64,000 nt of DNA, taken from positions 124,001 through 188,000 of the forward strand of contig NZ_QEYE01000005.1 in the NCBI RefSeq assembly GCF_003122205.1. The letters run 5' to 3'. The notes under the pieces are model-generated. The model did no database searches. It was not told the origin of the DNA and worked only from the letters and a program-made list of their open reading frames with translations. The stretch comes from Maritimibacter sp. 55A14. Lineage in GTDB: Bacteria > Pseudomonadota > Alphaproteobacteria > Rhodobacterales > Rhodobacteraceae. The position numbers were made by a program, and so were the translations under genes. Shown piece after piece: positions 45,152 through 55,524 of this stretch. Each line of letters starts with the position of its first letter. Within the stretch, counting starts at the first letter, position 1.

Positions 45152-46123
45152 ATGACTTACCTGGCAAAGCTCAGTCAGCATATCGATCGTGTCGTGCAGG
45201 CGGCCACCGACCCCGGTGCCGCCGCGCGATCGCGTCTCACGGCGTCCTGGCGCCGGTCGCTTGTGCATCACGGGCTCGACCCCGGACACAGGCAGGACGT
45301 GCAGCGCGTCACCGAACCGGCGCTCGCCGAGCGGCGCGCGCGCAGCGAAGCCATGCTGCGTGTCGCCGCCACGAAGATCGACGCATTGTACCAGCTGTTG
45401 GGCAGCTCTGGTTGCGGGGTGCTATTGACCGATGCCGAGGGTATCGTGCTCGACTTGCGGGCGGCCGACGGCGATGTCGGGGTCTTCGAGGCCTGGGGTC
45501 TCTGGCCCGGCTCCGACTGGTCGGAGGCCTCGGAGGGCACAAACGGGATCGGCACCTGCATCGCGGAGACACGCCGCGTGATCATCCACCGTGACGATCA
45601 CTTCCACGCCCGGAACACCGCGATGAGTTGCATGGACGCGCCAATCTTCGGCCCGGATGGCGAATTGATAGGGGCGCTCGACGTGTCTTCGGCGCGGGCC
45701 GACCAGACCGAGAGTTTCAACCGGCTGATCGCGGCAATGGTCGTCCAGACCGCGCGGCAGATCGAGACCGACACGTTCCGAGCCAGTTTCCCCAAGGCGC
45801 GCATCCTGGTGACCGAAGCGCCCGAAAGCGATGCGGCGGCGCTGCTGGCCATTGATCGGGACGACCTGGTGATCGGTGCCACTCGCGGCGCGCGGCGCGC
45901 GTTCGGGCTGGCACAGACGGGGCGGCTGACCCCGGTGCCGACCGCCGACCTGCTTGGCCGCGATGAGGGCCCGACCGGGTTCGAAAAGGCCGAACGGGCG
46001 GCCGTGAAACGTGCGCTCGCCCGCGCGAGCGGCAATGTGTCCGAGGCCGCGCGCGCTCTGGGCGTGGGGCGCGCGACGCTCTATCGGCGCATGAAACGGC
46101 TGGGAATCGACGAGAACCGGTAA
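45152..46123 (+). CDS. GAF-domain activator with Fis-type HTH (AcoR-like, no AAA+ domain)
   Basis: A 323-residue regulator: a sensory GAF domain (about 65-215, with SEGTNGIGTCIAE and SCMDAPIFGPDGELIGALDVSS as in AcoR) and a C-terminal Fis helix-turn-helix (about 280-320, NVSEAARALGVGRATLYRRMKRLG). The sigma-54 AAA+ module of AcoR is absent, so it cannot be a sigma-54 activator. It precedes and probably controls the aldehyde dehydrogenase. GGGAGG directly abuts the ATG, so the true start may be slightly different. Confidence 0.88.
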   Translation: MTYLAKLSQHIDRVVQAATDPGAAARSRLTASWRRSLVHHGLDPGHRQDVQRVTEPALAERRARSEAMLRVAATKIDALYQLLGSSGCGVLLTDAEGIVLDLRAADGDVGVFEAWGLWPGSDWSEASEGTNGIGTCIAETRRVIIHRDDHFHARNTAMSCMDAPIFGPDGELIGALDVSSARADQTESFNRLIAAMVVQTARQIETDTFRASFPKARILVTEAPESDAAALLAIDRDDLVIGATRGARRAFGLAQTGRLTPVPTADLLGRDEGPTGFEKAERAAVKRALARASGNVSEAARALGVGRATLYRRMKRLGIDENR

Positions 46124-46126
46124 GCC

Positions 46127-46144
46127 TGTTTCAGTTCTGAGACA
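46127..46144. promoter_or_regulatory. Candidate operator of the GAF-Fis regulator
   Basis: TGTTTCAG-TT-CTGAGACA is an inverted repeat matching at 7 of 8 positions. It starts just after the regulator's stop and lies 112 bases before the dehydrogenase ATG. TGTCTCA/TGAGACA-type dyads fit dimeric Fis-type regulators; the link to this regulator is inferred from position. Confidence 0.6.
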
Positions 46145-46213
46145 CCCTGCCCTCACGACCTTCTCTCACCCTGCTGACGGCGTGGCCGGTTTGCGCCATT
46201 TCTTTTCCATCGC

Positions 46214-46230
46214 CTGCACGTCAGGTGCAG
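46214..46230 (+). promoter_or_regulatory. Hairpin in the aldehyde dehydrogenase leader
   Basis: CTGCAC-GTCAG-GTGCAG is a perfect 6-bp stem ending 26 bases before the dehydrogenase ATG, just upstream of its GGAGGAGGAG ribosome site. It may stabilise the mRNA or be a second binding site. Confidence 0.35.
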
Positions 46231-46255
46231 GGACTTTTGGAGGAGGAGATATCCC

Positions 46256-47776
46256 ATGAACGAGATGACCAAGATGGCGGCCGAAAACACCTCGCCCTTC
46301 CGGCTGCGCTACGACAACTTCATCGGTGGAACCTTCGTTGCACCCGTCGGCGGCCAGTACTTCGACAATATCACGCCGATCACCGGCGCCAAGGTGTGCG
46401 AGGTCGCCCGATCGGGTGCCGAGGATGTCGAACTGGCGCTCGACGCGGCCCATGCCGCCAAGGACGCCTGGGGCAGGACTTCGGCCGCCGAGCGATCAAA
46501 CATCCTGCTCAGGATCGCCGACCGGATCGAGGAGAACCTCGACCTGATCGCCACCGCAGAAACCTGGGACAACGGCAAGCCGATCCGCGAGACCACCGCC
46601 GCCGACATCCCCCTCTCGGTCGACCATTTCCGCTATTTCGCGGGCGTGCTGCGCGGCCAGGAAGGCACCATGTCCGAGATCGACGCCGACACCGTCGCCT
46701 ATCACTTCCACGAACCGCTCGGCGTGGTCGGCCAGATCATCCCGTGGAACTTCTCGATCCTGATGGCCGCGTGGAAACTGGCCCCGGCGCTGGCCGCCGG
46801 CAACTGCATCGTGCTGAAGCCCGCCGAGCAGACCCCGGCCGCGATCATGGTGCTGATGGAACTGATCGGCGATCTGCTGCCCGCGGGTGTGCTGAACGTG
46901 GTCAACGGCTACGGCGCCGAGGTCGGCGCGCCGCTGGCCAAATCCCCGCGCATCGCCAAGATCGCCTTCACCGGCTCCACCGCAACGGGCCGCAAGATCA
47001 TGGAGGCCGCCACCGTCAACCTGATCCCTGTGACGCTGGAGCTGGGCGGCAAGTCGCCCAACATCTTCTTCTCCGACGTGATGGCGCAGGATGACGCCTT
47101 CCTCGACAAGGCGGTCGAGGGCTTCGTCCTCTTCGCCTTCAATCAGGGCGAGGTCTGCACCTGCCCTTCGCGCGCGCTGATCCAGGAGGACATCTACGAG
47201 GAATTCATCGCCCGCTGCATCGCGCGCGTGAAGGCCATCAGGCAGGGCGACCCGCGCGATCCCGAAACCATGGTCGGCGCCCAGGCCAGCCAGGAGCAGC
47301 AGGAGAAGATCCTCTCCTACCTGACCATCGGCGTGGAGGAAGGCGCGGAAGTGCTGACCGGCGGCGACGCGGCCCGTTTCAACGGCGATCTGGCGGGCGG
47401 CTATTACATCCAGCCCACGATCCTCAAGGGCCACAACAAGATGCGCGTCTTCCAGGAGGAGATCTTCGGCCCCGTCGTGTCGGTGACGACCTTCAAGGAC
47501 GAGGCCGAGGCGCTCGCCATCGCCAATGACACGATGTATGGCCTTGGCGCCGGCGTCTGGACCCGCGACGGCACCCGCGCCTATCGCTTCGGCCGCAGTA
47601 TCGAGGCCGGCCGGGTCTGGGTGAACAACTACCACGCCTACCCGGCGCATGCGGCCTTCGGCGGCTACAAGCAATCGGGCATCGGGCGCGAGACCCACAA
47701 GATGATGCTCGATCACTACCAGCAAACCAAGAACATGCTGGTCAGCTACAATCCCAACAAGCTCGGCTTCTTCTGA
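46256..47776 (+). CDS. NAD-dependent aldehyde dehydrogenase (acetaldehyde type, ExaC/AcoD-like)
   Basis: A 506-residue ALDH. The coenzyme motif [15 protein letters not shown], the active-site [11 protein letters not shown] and the catalytic Cys at about residue 300 ([12 protein letters not shown]) are intact. The C-terminal [10 protein letters not shown] is characteristic of the ExaC/AcoD/chloroacetaldehyde branch, which oxidises acetaldehyde during ethanol or acetoin use. GGAGGAGGAG precedes the start. It follows a GAF-Fis regulator and operator; substrate is inferred from family and context. Not a BetB by these features. Confidence 0.92.
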   Translation: MNEMTKMAAENTSPFRLRYDNFIGGTFVAPVGGQYFDNITPITGAKVCEVARSGAEDVELALDAAHAAKDAWGRTSAAERSNILLRIADRIEENLDLIATAETWDNGKPIRETTAADIPLSVDHFRYFAGVLRGQEGTMSEIDADTVAYHFHEPLGVVGQIIPWNFSILMAAWKLAPALAAGNCIVLKPAEQTPAAIMVLMELIGDLLPAGVLNVVNGYGAEVGAPLAKSPRIAKIAFTGSTATGRKIMEAATVNLIPVTLELGGKSPNIFFSDVMAQDDAFLDKAVEGFVLFAFNQGEVCTCPSRALIQEDIYEEFIARCIARVKAIRQGDPRDPETMVGAQASQEQQEKILSYLTIGVEEGAEVLTGGDAARFNGDLAGGYYIQPTILKGHNKMRVFQEEIFGPVVSVTTFKDEAEALAIANDTMYGLGAGVWTRDGTRAYRFGRSIEAGRVWVNNYHAYPAHAAFGGYKQSGIGRETHKMMLDHYQQTKNMLVSYNPNKLGFF

Positions 47777-47795
47777 CCGGGTTCGCGAACCGCTT

Positions 47796-47822
47796 CGGCC
47801 GACCGGTCTTTCCGGTCGGCCG
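47796..47822. terminator. Strong hairpin between convergent ALDH and thiC
   Basis: CGGCCGACCGG-TCTTT-CCGGTCGGCCG is a perfect 11-bp stem with a 5-base loop, 20 bases after the dehydrogenase stop and 94 bases from the thiC end. There is no long T-run, but position and stability fit a bidirectional terminator. Confidence 0.65.
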
Positions 47823-47915
47823 ATACGCATCAGCCCGATCGTGACGGGCTGCCTCCCGCACCCGAATGTGCGAGATTGGACTGTCTTCCATCCCGACCGG
47901 GCGGGGCTTGACCGA

Positions 47916-49926
<2,011 letters not shown>

Positions 49927-49979
49927 ATAGGTTCTCAGTAGTTCATCGCATGCGTACCGTCAATGCGTGGCACGCCTGA

Positions 49980-50168
49980 TCAGGCGTCGAGGCCTTCGCA
50001 GGTACACTCGTTCAAATCGGCACCCGAGAAATCGAGAGCCTCGATATAATCCGCTATCACAAGTTCGAGGGCGTCCCGGACGCAGCGCTCCCCGCCGGCG
50101 GCCAGAGCCCAGAGAGGCAACCGCCCAAGGCCGACCGCGCAGGCGCCCTTTAGCCTGTATTTCAGCAC
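49980..50168 (-). CDS. Small protein, 62 aa, unknown
   Basis: The frame begins 7 bases inside the 3' end of the kinase-fusion gene, so it would be coupled to it. The product has a basic N-terminus and a C-terminal acidic half (ELVIADYIEALDFSGADLNE) with Cys residues in CTCEGLDA. I recognise no family. Coupling and the helical acidic pattern argue for a gene; lack of homology leaves it uncertain. Confidence 0.4.
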   Translation of the reverse strand: MLKYRLKGACAVGLGRLPLWALAAGGERCVRDALELVIADYIEALDFSGADLNECTCEGLDA

Positions 50169-51697
50169 GTCCAGCCACCGCGGGCGATTGCGGCCCTGGC
50201 CGCATCCAGCGTCGCGGACAACGCGCCGCCGGTTTCGAGATGCACCCAGTCCGGCGCCGCGGCACGGGTCGCGAGTTGCTTGCGCACGACCTCGGCATCG
50301 GCGTCGGAGGCATCGCCTCTCCGTTCCGTTACGCGCGCCACGAGAATATCCTCATCGGCCTGCAGCCAGAGCCCCGTCATCGCCACACCGGCCCGACGCG
50401 CAAGCTCGGCGACGCGGCGACGGTCCTCCGCCCTGGCATGGACCGCGTCCAGAATTACCGAATGCCCGGCCTTCAGGATCCGTTCGGCATCGTCGAGCAG
50501 ATGGGCGTAAACCCGCCGCCCGGCCGCCTCGGAATAGGCGGCGTCCGGCAGGTGCGACATCGGATCGACACCGAAGAGCGCCTTGCGCTGAAGGTCGCTG
50601 CGCAGGTGGATCGCGCCGGGCGCGGCACCGATGCCCGGCGCCAGTTGCCGGGCCAGGGTCGTCTTGCCCGTGCCCGAATAGCCGCCGATCGCGACCAGGC
50701 GAGGCGGCGGAGGTGCCAGATAGTCGAGCGCGTGATCGAGATATTTCCGGGCTGTCCCGAAATCGGCCGCGGCATCGTCTGCCAGCTGCGCGGCCTGAAC
50801 CGAAACCATCGCGCGGATGCCGGCCCGCAGCCCCAGAAACAACGGCAGGGCCGCCAGCCCATCCAGATGGTCGGGCTGGTCGGCACGGATCAGATACGCC
50901 CCCAGGACCGCATTCGCCGCCACCGGGAACCCGCAATGCAGAAGGTCCATGAGCGCAAAGGCCAGATCGTAAAGCACGTCGAGCGTGCCCAGACGCTCGT
51001 CGAATTCCAGCGCGTCGAACGGCACCGGCCGGCCATCCAGAAGCACCATGTTGCCCAGATGCAGATCGCCATGCCCCCGCCGGACATGCCCGGCGCGTCC
51101 CCTGTCGGAGAGCAGCGTCGCCTGGGCGTCGATCCGGGCGGCAACACGGGCCCGAAACCTATTGATACGGGCGGCGCCGAAGACATCCGTCATGCCCGAG
51201 AATGCGCTGTCCAGTTCGCCGGCGATCTCGGCCACGAGCGCCCGGCCATCTGCGTCGCGGATCTCCGCGCGGGCATGGAGTTCCGCGATGGCGCACCCGA
51301 TATCCTCCGCAATGCCCAGCGTCAGCTCGCCACGCCCGGCCACCTCCGACAGCTCCGCGCCCTTCGGAAAGCGGCGCATGTGCAGGCACCATTCGGCCAC
51401 CTCGCTTTCGCCGCCCAGCTTCAACCCGCCATCGGCGCCCCGCGTCACCGGGACGAGGCCGAGATAGATCTCCGGCGCCCCCGGCTTGTTGAGCTCCAGC
51501 TCGCGCCGCAGCATCGCCCGGCGCGCGTCGAGGGTCGAGAAATCCAGGTAGTCGTAGCGAACGGGGCGTTTGACCTTGTAGGCGTGCTCGCCGACCAGAA
51601 AGACCATCGCGGCATGCGTCCGCACCACGTCAACCCGCCCGTTCGTCCCGTATGTTTCCGGGGCCGACAGAAAAGATTCGATCTCGTCGAAGGACAC
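50162..51697 (-). CDS. Fusion of aminoglycoside-phosphotransferase-like kinase and AAA-type P-loop kinase
   Basis: A 511-residue two-domain protein. The N-terminal half (about 10-320) is an APH/choline-kinase-like fold with KVKRPVRYDYLDFSTLDAR and the catalytic loop GHGDLHLGN followed by PVPFDALEFDERL. The C-terminal half (about 330-511) is a P-loop kinase of the zeta-toxin/AAA_33 type with GGYSGTGKTTLARQL. Such fusions are widespread but their substrates are unknown. GTG 51697 is chosen because AAGGAG lies 8 bases upstream. Confidence 0.85.
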   Translation of the reverse strand: MSFDEIESFLSAPETYGTNGRVDVVRTHAAMVFLVGEHAYKVKRPVRYDYLDFSTLDARRAMLRRELELNKPGAPEIYLGLVPVTRGADGGLKLGGESEVAEWCLHMRRFPKGAELSEVAGRGELTLGIAEDIGCAIAELHARAEIRDADGRALVAEIAGELDSAFSGMTDVFGAARINRFRARVAARIDAQATLLSDRGRAGHVRRGHGDLHLGNMVLLDGRPVPFDALEFDERLGTLDVLYDLAFALMDLLHCGFPVAANAVLGAYLIRADQPDHLDGLAALPLFLGLRAGIRAMVSVQAAQLADDAAADFGTARKYLDHALDYLAPPPPRLVAIGGYSGTGKTTLARQLAPGIGAAPGAIHLRSDLQRKALFGVDPMSHLPDAAYSEAAGRRVYAHLLDDAERILKAGHSVILDAVHARAEDRRRVAELARRAGVAMTGLWLQADEDILVARVTERRGDASDADAEVVRKQLATRAAAPDWVHLETGGALSATLDAARAAIARGGWTC

Positions 51698-51827
51698 GCG
51701 CTGCGCTCCTTGCTGGCAAACCTGTGTGCGCCGGAAGCACTTCCCGCCGGCGCGCGAACCGATACCCCGGAACACCGGCCACCGCCTTGACCTGCATCAG
51801 GGGGCGCCGGCCGCCACGCCCGCATGG

Positions 51828-51869
51828 TTGATCTGTGTCAACGTCACGTATCCGCATCCGGCGTAATAA
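51828..51869 (+). promoter_or_regulatory. Class II FNR-dependent promoter
   Basis: TTGAT-CTGT-GTCAA (51828-51841) matches the FNR/Anr consensus TTGAY-N4-RTCAA exactly. Centred at 51834.5, it places the start at about 51876 if the site is at -41.5, and TAATAA at 51864-51869 falls precisely at -12 to -7. It would turn on the HemG-like gene under low oxygen through FnrL. Expression is inferred. Confidence 0.8.
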
Positions 51870-51915
51870 TAGGCACGTATCATCGCACAGAGGATCTGCA
51901 AGCTAAGGGCAAGGA

Positions 51916-52449
51916 ATGTCAGTTCTCATCATCTATCAATCAGTCGAAGGCCAGACCCGGAAGATCGCGCGGTTCGCCCGCGATATCGTCCAGAAGGCGG
52001 GCGGGGAGGTCGTGCTCTTCGATGCGGCGGACAAGACGGCGCAACTCTCGCTGGAGGGGGTGGACAAGGTAATCCTCGCGGCCCCGGTGCATGAGCGGCG
52101 GCACCCGCGCGAGTTCGAGTTGCTGCTGAGCGCCTCGAAGGACGACCTGATGGCACGCCCGAGCCTGCTGCTCTCAGTCAGCCTCAGCGCCGCCTTCCCG
52201 GAGGGCCACGAGGAGGCGAAGGAATACCTTACCGAGATGGAGATGCGCACGGGCTTCAAGCCCGGCGCCGAGGCGTTGATCGCCGGGGCGGTCCGGACCG
52301 AACGCTACGATTATTTCGCCACGCAGGTGATCCGGCACGTCGTCCTGCGCGGCCGGGACTACGACCCGGATCAGGGCGCGCACGAATTCACCGATTGGAA
52401 CGCCCTGGAGAACACCCTGCGGGAGTTTCTGGACGCCAGACCGGCATAA
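51916..52449 (+). CDS. HemG-like flavodoxin (menaquinone/quinone-dependent protoporphyrinogen oxidase type)
   Basis: A 177-residue flavodoxin-fold protein. The FMN loop YQSVEGQTRKIARFA and the length (E. coli HemG is 181) match the HemG-type protoporphyrinogen oxidases; the mid-protein SLSAAFPEGHEEAKEYL and C-terminal YDYFATQVIRHVVLRG agree. It would oxidise protoporphyrinogen IX with respiratory quinones. It is transcribed from an FNR-type promoter, consistent with anaerobic haem synthesis. AAGGGCAAGGA precedes the ATG. Other flavodoxin-like roles are possible. Confidence 0.82.
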   Translation: MSVLIIYQSVEGQTRKIARFARDIVQKAGGEVVLFDAADKTAQLSLEGVDKVILAAPVHERRHPREFELLLSASKDDLMARPSLLLSVSLSAAFPEGHEEAKEYLTEMEMRTGFKPGAEALIAGAVRTERYDYFATQVIRHVVLRGRDYDPDQGAHEFTDWNALENTLREFLDARPA

Positions 52450-52461
52450 CGATACGCGCCG

Positions 52462-52494
52462 GGGGTGCTGTCATTTGTGGACGGCCCCTTTTTT
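52462..52494 (+). terminator. Terminator of the HemG-like gene
   Basis: A GGGG/CCCC outer stem enclosing a GTC/GAC inner stem is followed by six T residues (52489-52494), 12 bases after the stop. The imperfect stem with a clear T-run fits a weak intrinsic terminator. Confidence 0.55.
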
Positions 52495-52736
52495 GCAAGG
52501 GTTGATTTGAGCTGATGCTGATCTTTTCGGGTTGCGGTCATTTGTCCGGCCTCTGTGCGCGGTGCATCTGACCGCGGGCCCTGATGAAGTCCGCGTGCCG
52601 GATCCCTATCAGACAGGCGAGCTTTGAAGCCCTGACAGCACCTCGGGGTGTCCCGGCAGCGGTTCCGTTCGATCATCATCATTCACATCTGCCTTGCAGA
52701 GCCCGTCGCCCCCGTGAGGGGACGCCGGTATTCGGG

Positions 52737-53635
52737 TCAGGTTGCGGGTGCGGCCCTGTAGGTTTCTCCTCTTTTGAGCAGCGCCCATGCGGTTCGGGCG
52801 GACCTGTTGGCGATGGCGACGGTGACAAGCCGCTTCGGCTTACGCTCCAGGAGCGATCTCACCCAGGCGCCAGTCCGGCTGTCGATGGTCGCCGCCCTCC
52901 GGGTGACGGAGGTCGCGCCGACCACGAGTAGCCGACGCAAATACCCGTTGCCCATCTTCGAGACATGGCCCAGTCGCTCTTTGCCGCCCGACGAGTTCTG
53001 TCGCGGCACGAGGCCGAGCCAGGCGGAGAACTGGCGGCCGGATCTGAAGACGGTTGCATCCGGCACGCTGGCGGCGAGCGCCGTGGCCGTGATCACCCCC
53101 ACGCCCGGGATCGTCTCGAGCCGCTGACTGGCCTGATTCTGCCGGTGCCATGCCAGCAACTTCCGTTCGATCGCCCGGATCTCCTGTTGCAGGGTGTCGA
53201 GCTGGTCGCCCAGGACCAGGAGGCCAGATCGGGCGATCTCCGGCAGCTCGAACTCATCGCCATCGCGGAGGCGTTTGATGAGATCGATCACCTTGCGCGG
53301 TCCCTGTGCGGTGATGACCCCGAACTCCGCCAGATGTGCCCGGATCGCATTCAGGAGCATCGTCCGCTGACGCATCAGCAGGTCGCGCGAGCGGTGCAGG
53401 ACCAGGACGCTCTGCTGTTCCTCGGTCTTGGCTGGCACAAAACGCATGTTGGGCCGGGACACGGCTTCACAGATCGCCTCGGCATCTGTCGCATCGTTCT
53501 TTTGACGTTTTACGTAAGGTTTCACATAGGCTGGCGGGATCAGCCGAACATCGTGGCCGAGCGCCGCGATCTCGCGTGCCCAGAAATGCGCCATCGGGCA
53601 GGCTTCGATGCCGATCAGGCAAGGTGGCGGTGCCA
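52737..53635 (-). pseudogene. IS110 family transposase, N-terminally truncated
   Basis: About 300 residues of an IS110-type DEDD transposase: LIGIEACPMAHFWAREIAALGH, PPAYVKPYVKRQKNDATDAEAICEAV, and the C-terminal PGVGVITATALAASV with FSAWLGLVPRQNSSGGKERLGHVSKMGN. The catalytic E and the two later D residues are present, but the N-terminal strand with the first D is missing: homology stops near 53635, exactly where a divergent 44-bp repeat begins. The frame runs on to 53804 in unrelated sequence. It is a decayed element and should not transpose. Confidence 0.85.
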
Positions 53636-53679
53636 TCAGACGGATTCGAACTGGTCTCCACAAGGACAGTGTGACTGTC
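53636..53679. repeat. 44-bp repeat, copy A (next to IS110 remnant)
   Basis: This stretch matches 54702-54745 at 37 of 44 bases by hand alignment. Its core contains a short hairpin (GACAGT-GTG-ACTGTC). Copy A marks the break in the IS110 gene; copy B lies just beyond the stop of the IS6 transposase. It may be the end of an IS6-like element. Confidence 0.55.
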
Positions 53680-53934
53680 GGCACTGTCAGAAGAAACGCG
53701 TCTGGTCGTCCTTCCCCGCGCTCCCCACTGACGAGAGGATGCAAAATATTGTTCTGTAAGTAGGTTTCACCTTCAGAGAGGCGCAGAGCTAACCAATCGG
53801 GCATGTATGATCCTACCAGTGCGGTTTAATCTGACAAGGCCACCAGGGTCGTAGCAGGTCATGAAAGCGGCGACCCTTATCAAGACGGGCCGCCGCTTGA
53901 GCACTACTGCGCTCTGCATCACCTTTTCAGTGCA

Positions 53935-54438
53935 TCAGTTGCTCACGTCGGCATTTGCCCCCACTTGCGCCTCGACGCCCGCACGCAGGTCGGCCATGCT
54001 GTGCCCATATTCAACGGTGCCGGCACTGGTCTTCTTGAGACCTTCCGCATTGACCGCGATTTGCCCGGCTGACAGACCGGCGCTTTCATTGACGGCAATG
54101 ATGGCTTGTGTGCGGCCATCTTCCGCTTCACGCGTGGCCTCGATCTCACCGATCAGCTGGCCGTCTGCCGAAACAATCGGGGTGCCAGCCTGCAGACTCG
54201 CGGCGGCGTCTGTCGCAGCATCGGTTGCTGTGGCGATAGTGCCCGCGGCACCCTGCGTATCAGCTTCTACACCTGCGTTGACATCCGCCCCTGTGCTGGT
54301 ACCGACATCTCCAACACCATCGACGGCACCACTCACGCCCGCATCGACGCCGACACTTCCACCCGCTTCAAGGGCATAGGCTGACATTGCCGTCGCACCA
54401 GTGAGAACTGTAGCCAGTGTAATTGTACGGAAAGTCAT
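53935..54438 (-). CDS. Exported Gly/Ala/Asp-rich protein with PRC-barrel-like segment
   Basis: A 167-residue protein with a signal peptide (to about residue 23, SAYALEAG). A low-complexity Gly/Val/Asp/Ala region (24-75) is followed by a domain (about 85-150: TPIVSADGQLIGEIEATREAEDG, AIIAVNESAGLSAGQIAVNAEGL) that looks like a PRC-barrel. AGGAGG precedes ATG 54438. It stands alone between two IS remnants. Function unknown; periplasmic location is likely. Confidence 0.72.
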   Translation of the reverse strand: MTFRTITLATVLTGATAMSAYALEAGGSVGVDAGVSGAVDGVGDVGTSTGADVNAGVEADTQGAAGTIATATDAATDAAASLQAGTPIVSADGQLIGEIEATREAEDGRTQAIIAVNESAGLSAGQIAVNAEGLKKTSAGTVEYGHSMADLRAGVEAQVGANADVSN

Positions 54439-54746
54439 TTTGGCCTCCTTCATCCGTTTACTTCAAGTGCGCTCAGATGAGCGCTACAACCTTCGCAGCG
54501 GGCCCCATCATGCAACTGCACTTGATAAGAACGGTTCCACATTCAAGCGACCGATGTCGCAAACAGGTTTCTGCAAGCGGCTGCCCGCTTAAACTACATC
54601 AAACCTTTGGCAGGATTTTGCCCCACAACAGCCGGACCCGTTCTGGCCCCCTGCCCTGCCCTGCCTCTCGCCCGCTCAAGGGCTTAACTTTGTCGGTCCA
54701 GTCAGACCAATGCGAACCAGTCTCCGCAAGGACAGTATGACTGTCC
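54439..54746. other. Intergenic region with repeat copy B
   Basis: No gene is supported. Copy B of the 44-bp repeat is at 54702-54745, containing GGACAGT-CAT-ACTGTCC. The rest is the AT-richer leader of the exported protein and IS-flanking sequence. Confidence 0.5.
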
Positions 54747-55454
54747 CTATGCTGCGCCGAGTTGACGCCACTCGGCGAGAGCGGCGGCGCGGTGCTGCTT
54801 GAAAATGTCCCGACTGGAGAGGCTGCGTTCCTGGTTGAAATGATTGTAGACCGAGGCGTGGACGGCGGCGAACTTCTGCAAACATCGTATCCGCCGGAAC
54901 CGCTGCATCGCCCGCTCCCGCCTTCGGAACGGCAGATGCGAGGTCTCCGCGCGATTGTTCAGCCAGCGACCCGTCTCCTGCCGGTCCACAGCGCCGATCT
55001 CCTTCAAGGCGGCGCCGTAGGAGCGAAGCCGATCGGTCACGATGACCTCGGGTCGGCCATGTTTCCTCATTGCTTTCCTGAGGAATTTCAACGCTGCCTT
55101 TCGGTCGCGCGTCTTTGTTACGAGGCTCTCGAGAACCTCGCCTTCGTGATCGACAGCCCGCCACAGATACCACCGCTCGCCGTTAACCCTCACGAACATC
55201 TCATCCAGATGTCACCGCCAGCGACTGACAGCGCGCATGCCGTCGGCTCGGCTGCACCGGATCTCGGCTGCAAAAATAGGACCGAACCGGTGCCACCAGA
55301 ACCGGACCGTCTCGTGGCTGACGTCGATCCCGCGCTCGTGCAGCAGATTCTCGACGTTGCGGAGCGAGAGCGGAAAGCGAACGTACAGCATCACCGCCAA
55401 GCGGATGACTTCTGGGCTGGTTTTGAAATACTTGAACGGGGAGCGTTTGGACAT
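54747..55454 (-). pseudogene. IS6 family transposase disrupted by an in-frame TGA
   Basis: The N-terminal part (55454-55215, MSKRSPFKYFKTSPEVIRLA...) and the C-terminal part (from 55199, MFVRVNGERWYLWRAVDHEG) are in the same frame and together equal a full IS6-type transposase of about 235 residues. They are split only by TGA at 55212-55214 where relatives have Trp (SRWR-W-HLDEMF). DDE residues are present (VDHEG, VTDRLRSY, NRAETSHLPFRRRER). So a single substitution inactivated an otherwise intact gene. Confidence 0.88.
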
Positions 55455-55524
55455 CAGCAGAGGCTACGCCGGCTCCCTGCCCCACTCAAGGCGATTTGCT
55501 CTGCCAGCGCCCGCTTGGGCGGCC

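Noticed and set aside
46164-46180. A TGGC...TGC stretch resembling a sigma-54 promoter before the aldehyde dehydrogenase
   Set aside because: The GG-GC spacing is 7 and not 10, and the adjacent regulator lacks the AAA+ domain needed for sigma-54.
53640-53680. A GTTCGAATC sequence suggesting a tRNA T-arm
   Set aside because: No complementary T-stem, anticodon arm or acceptor stem could be built around it.
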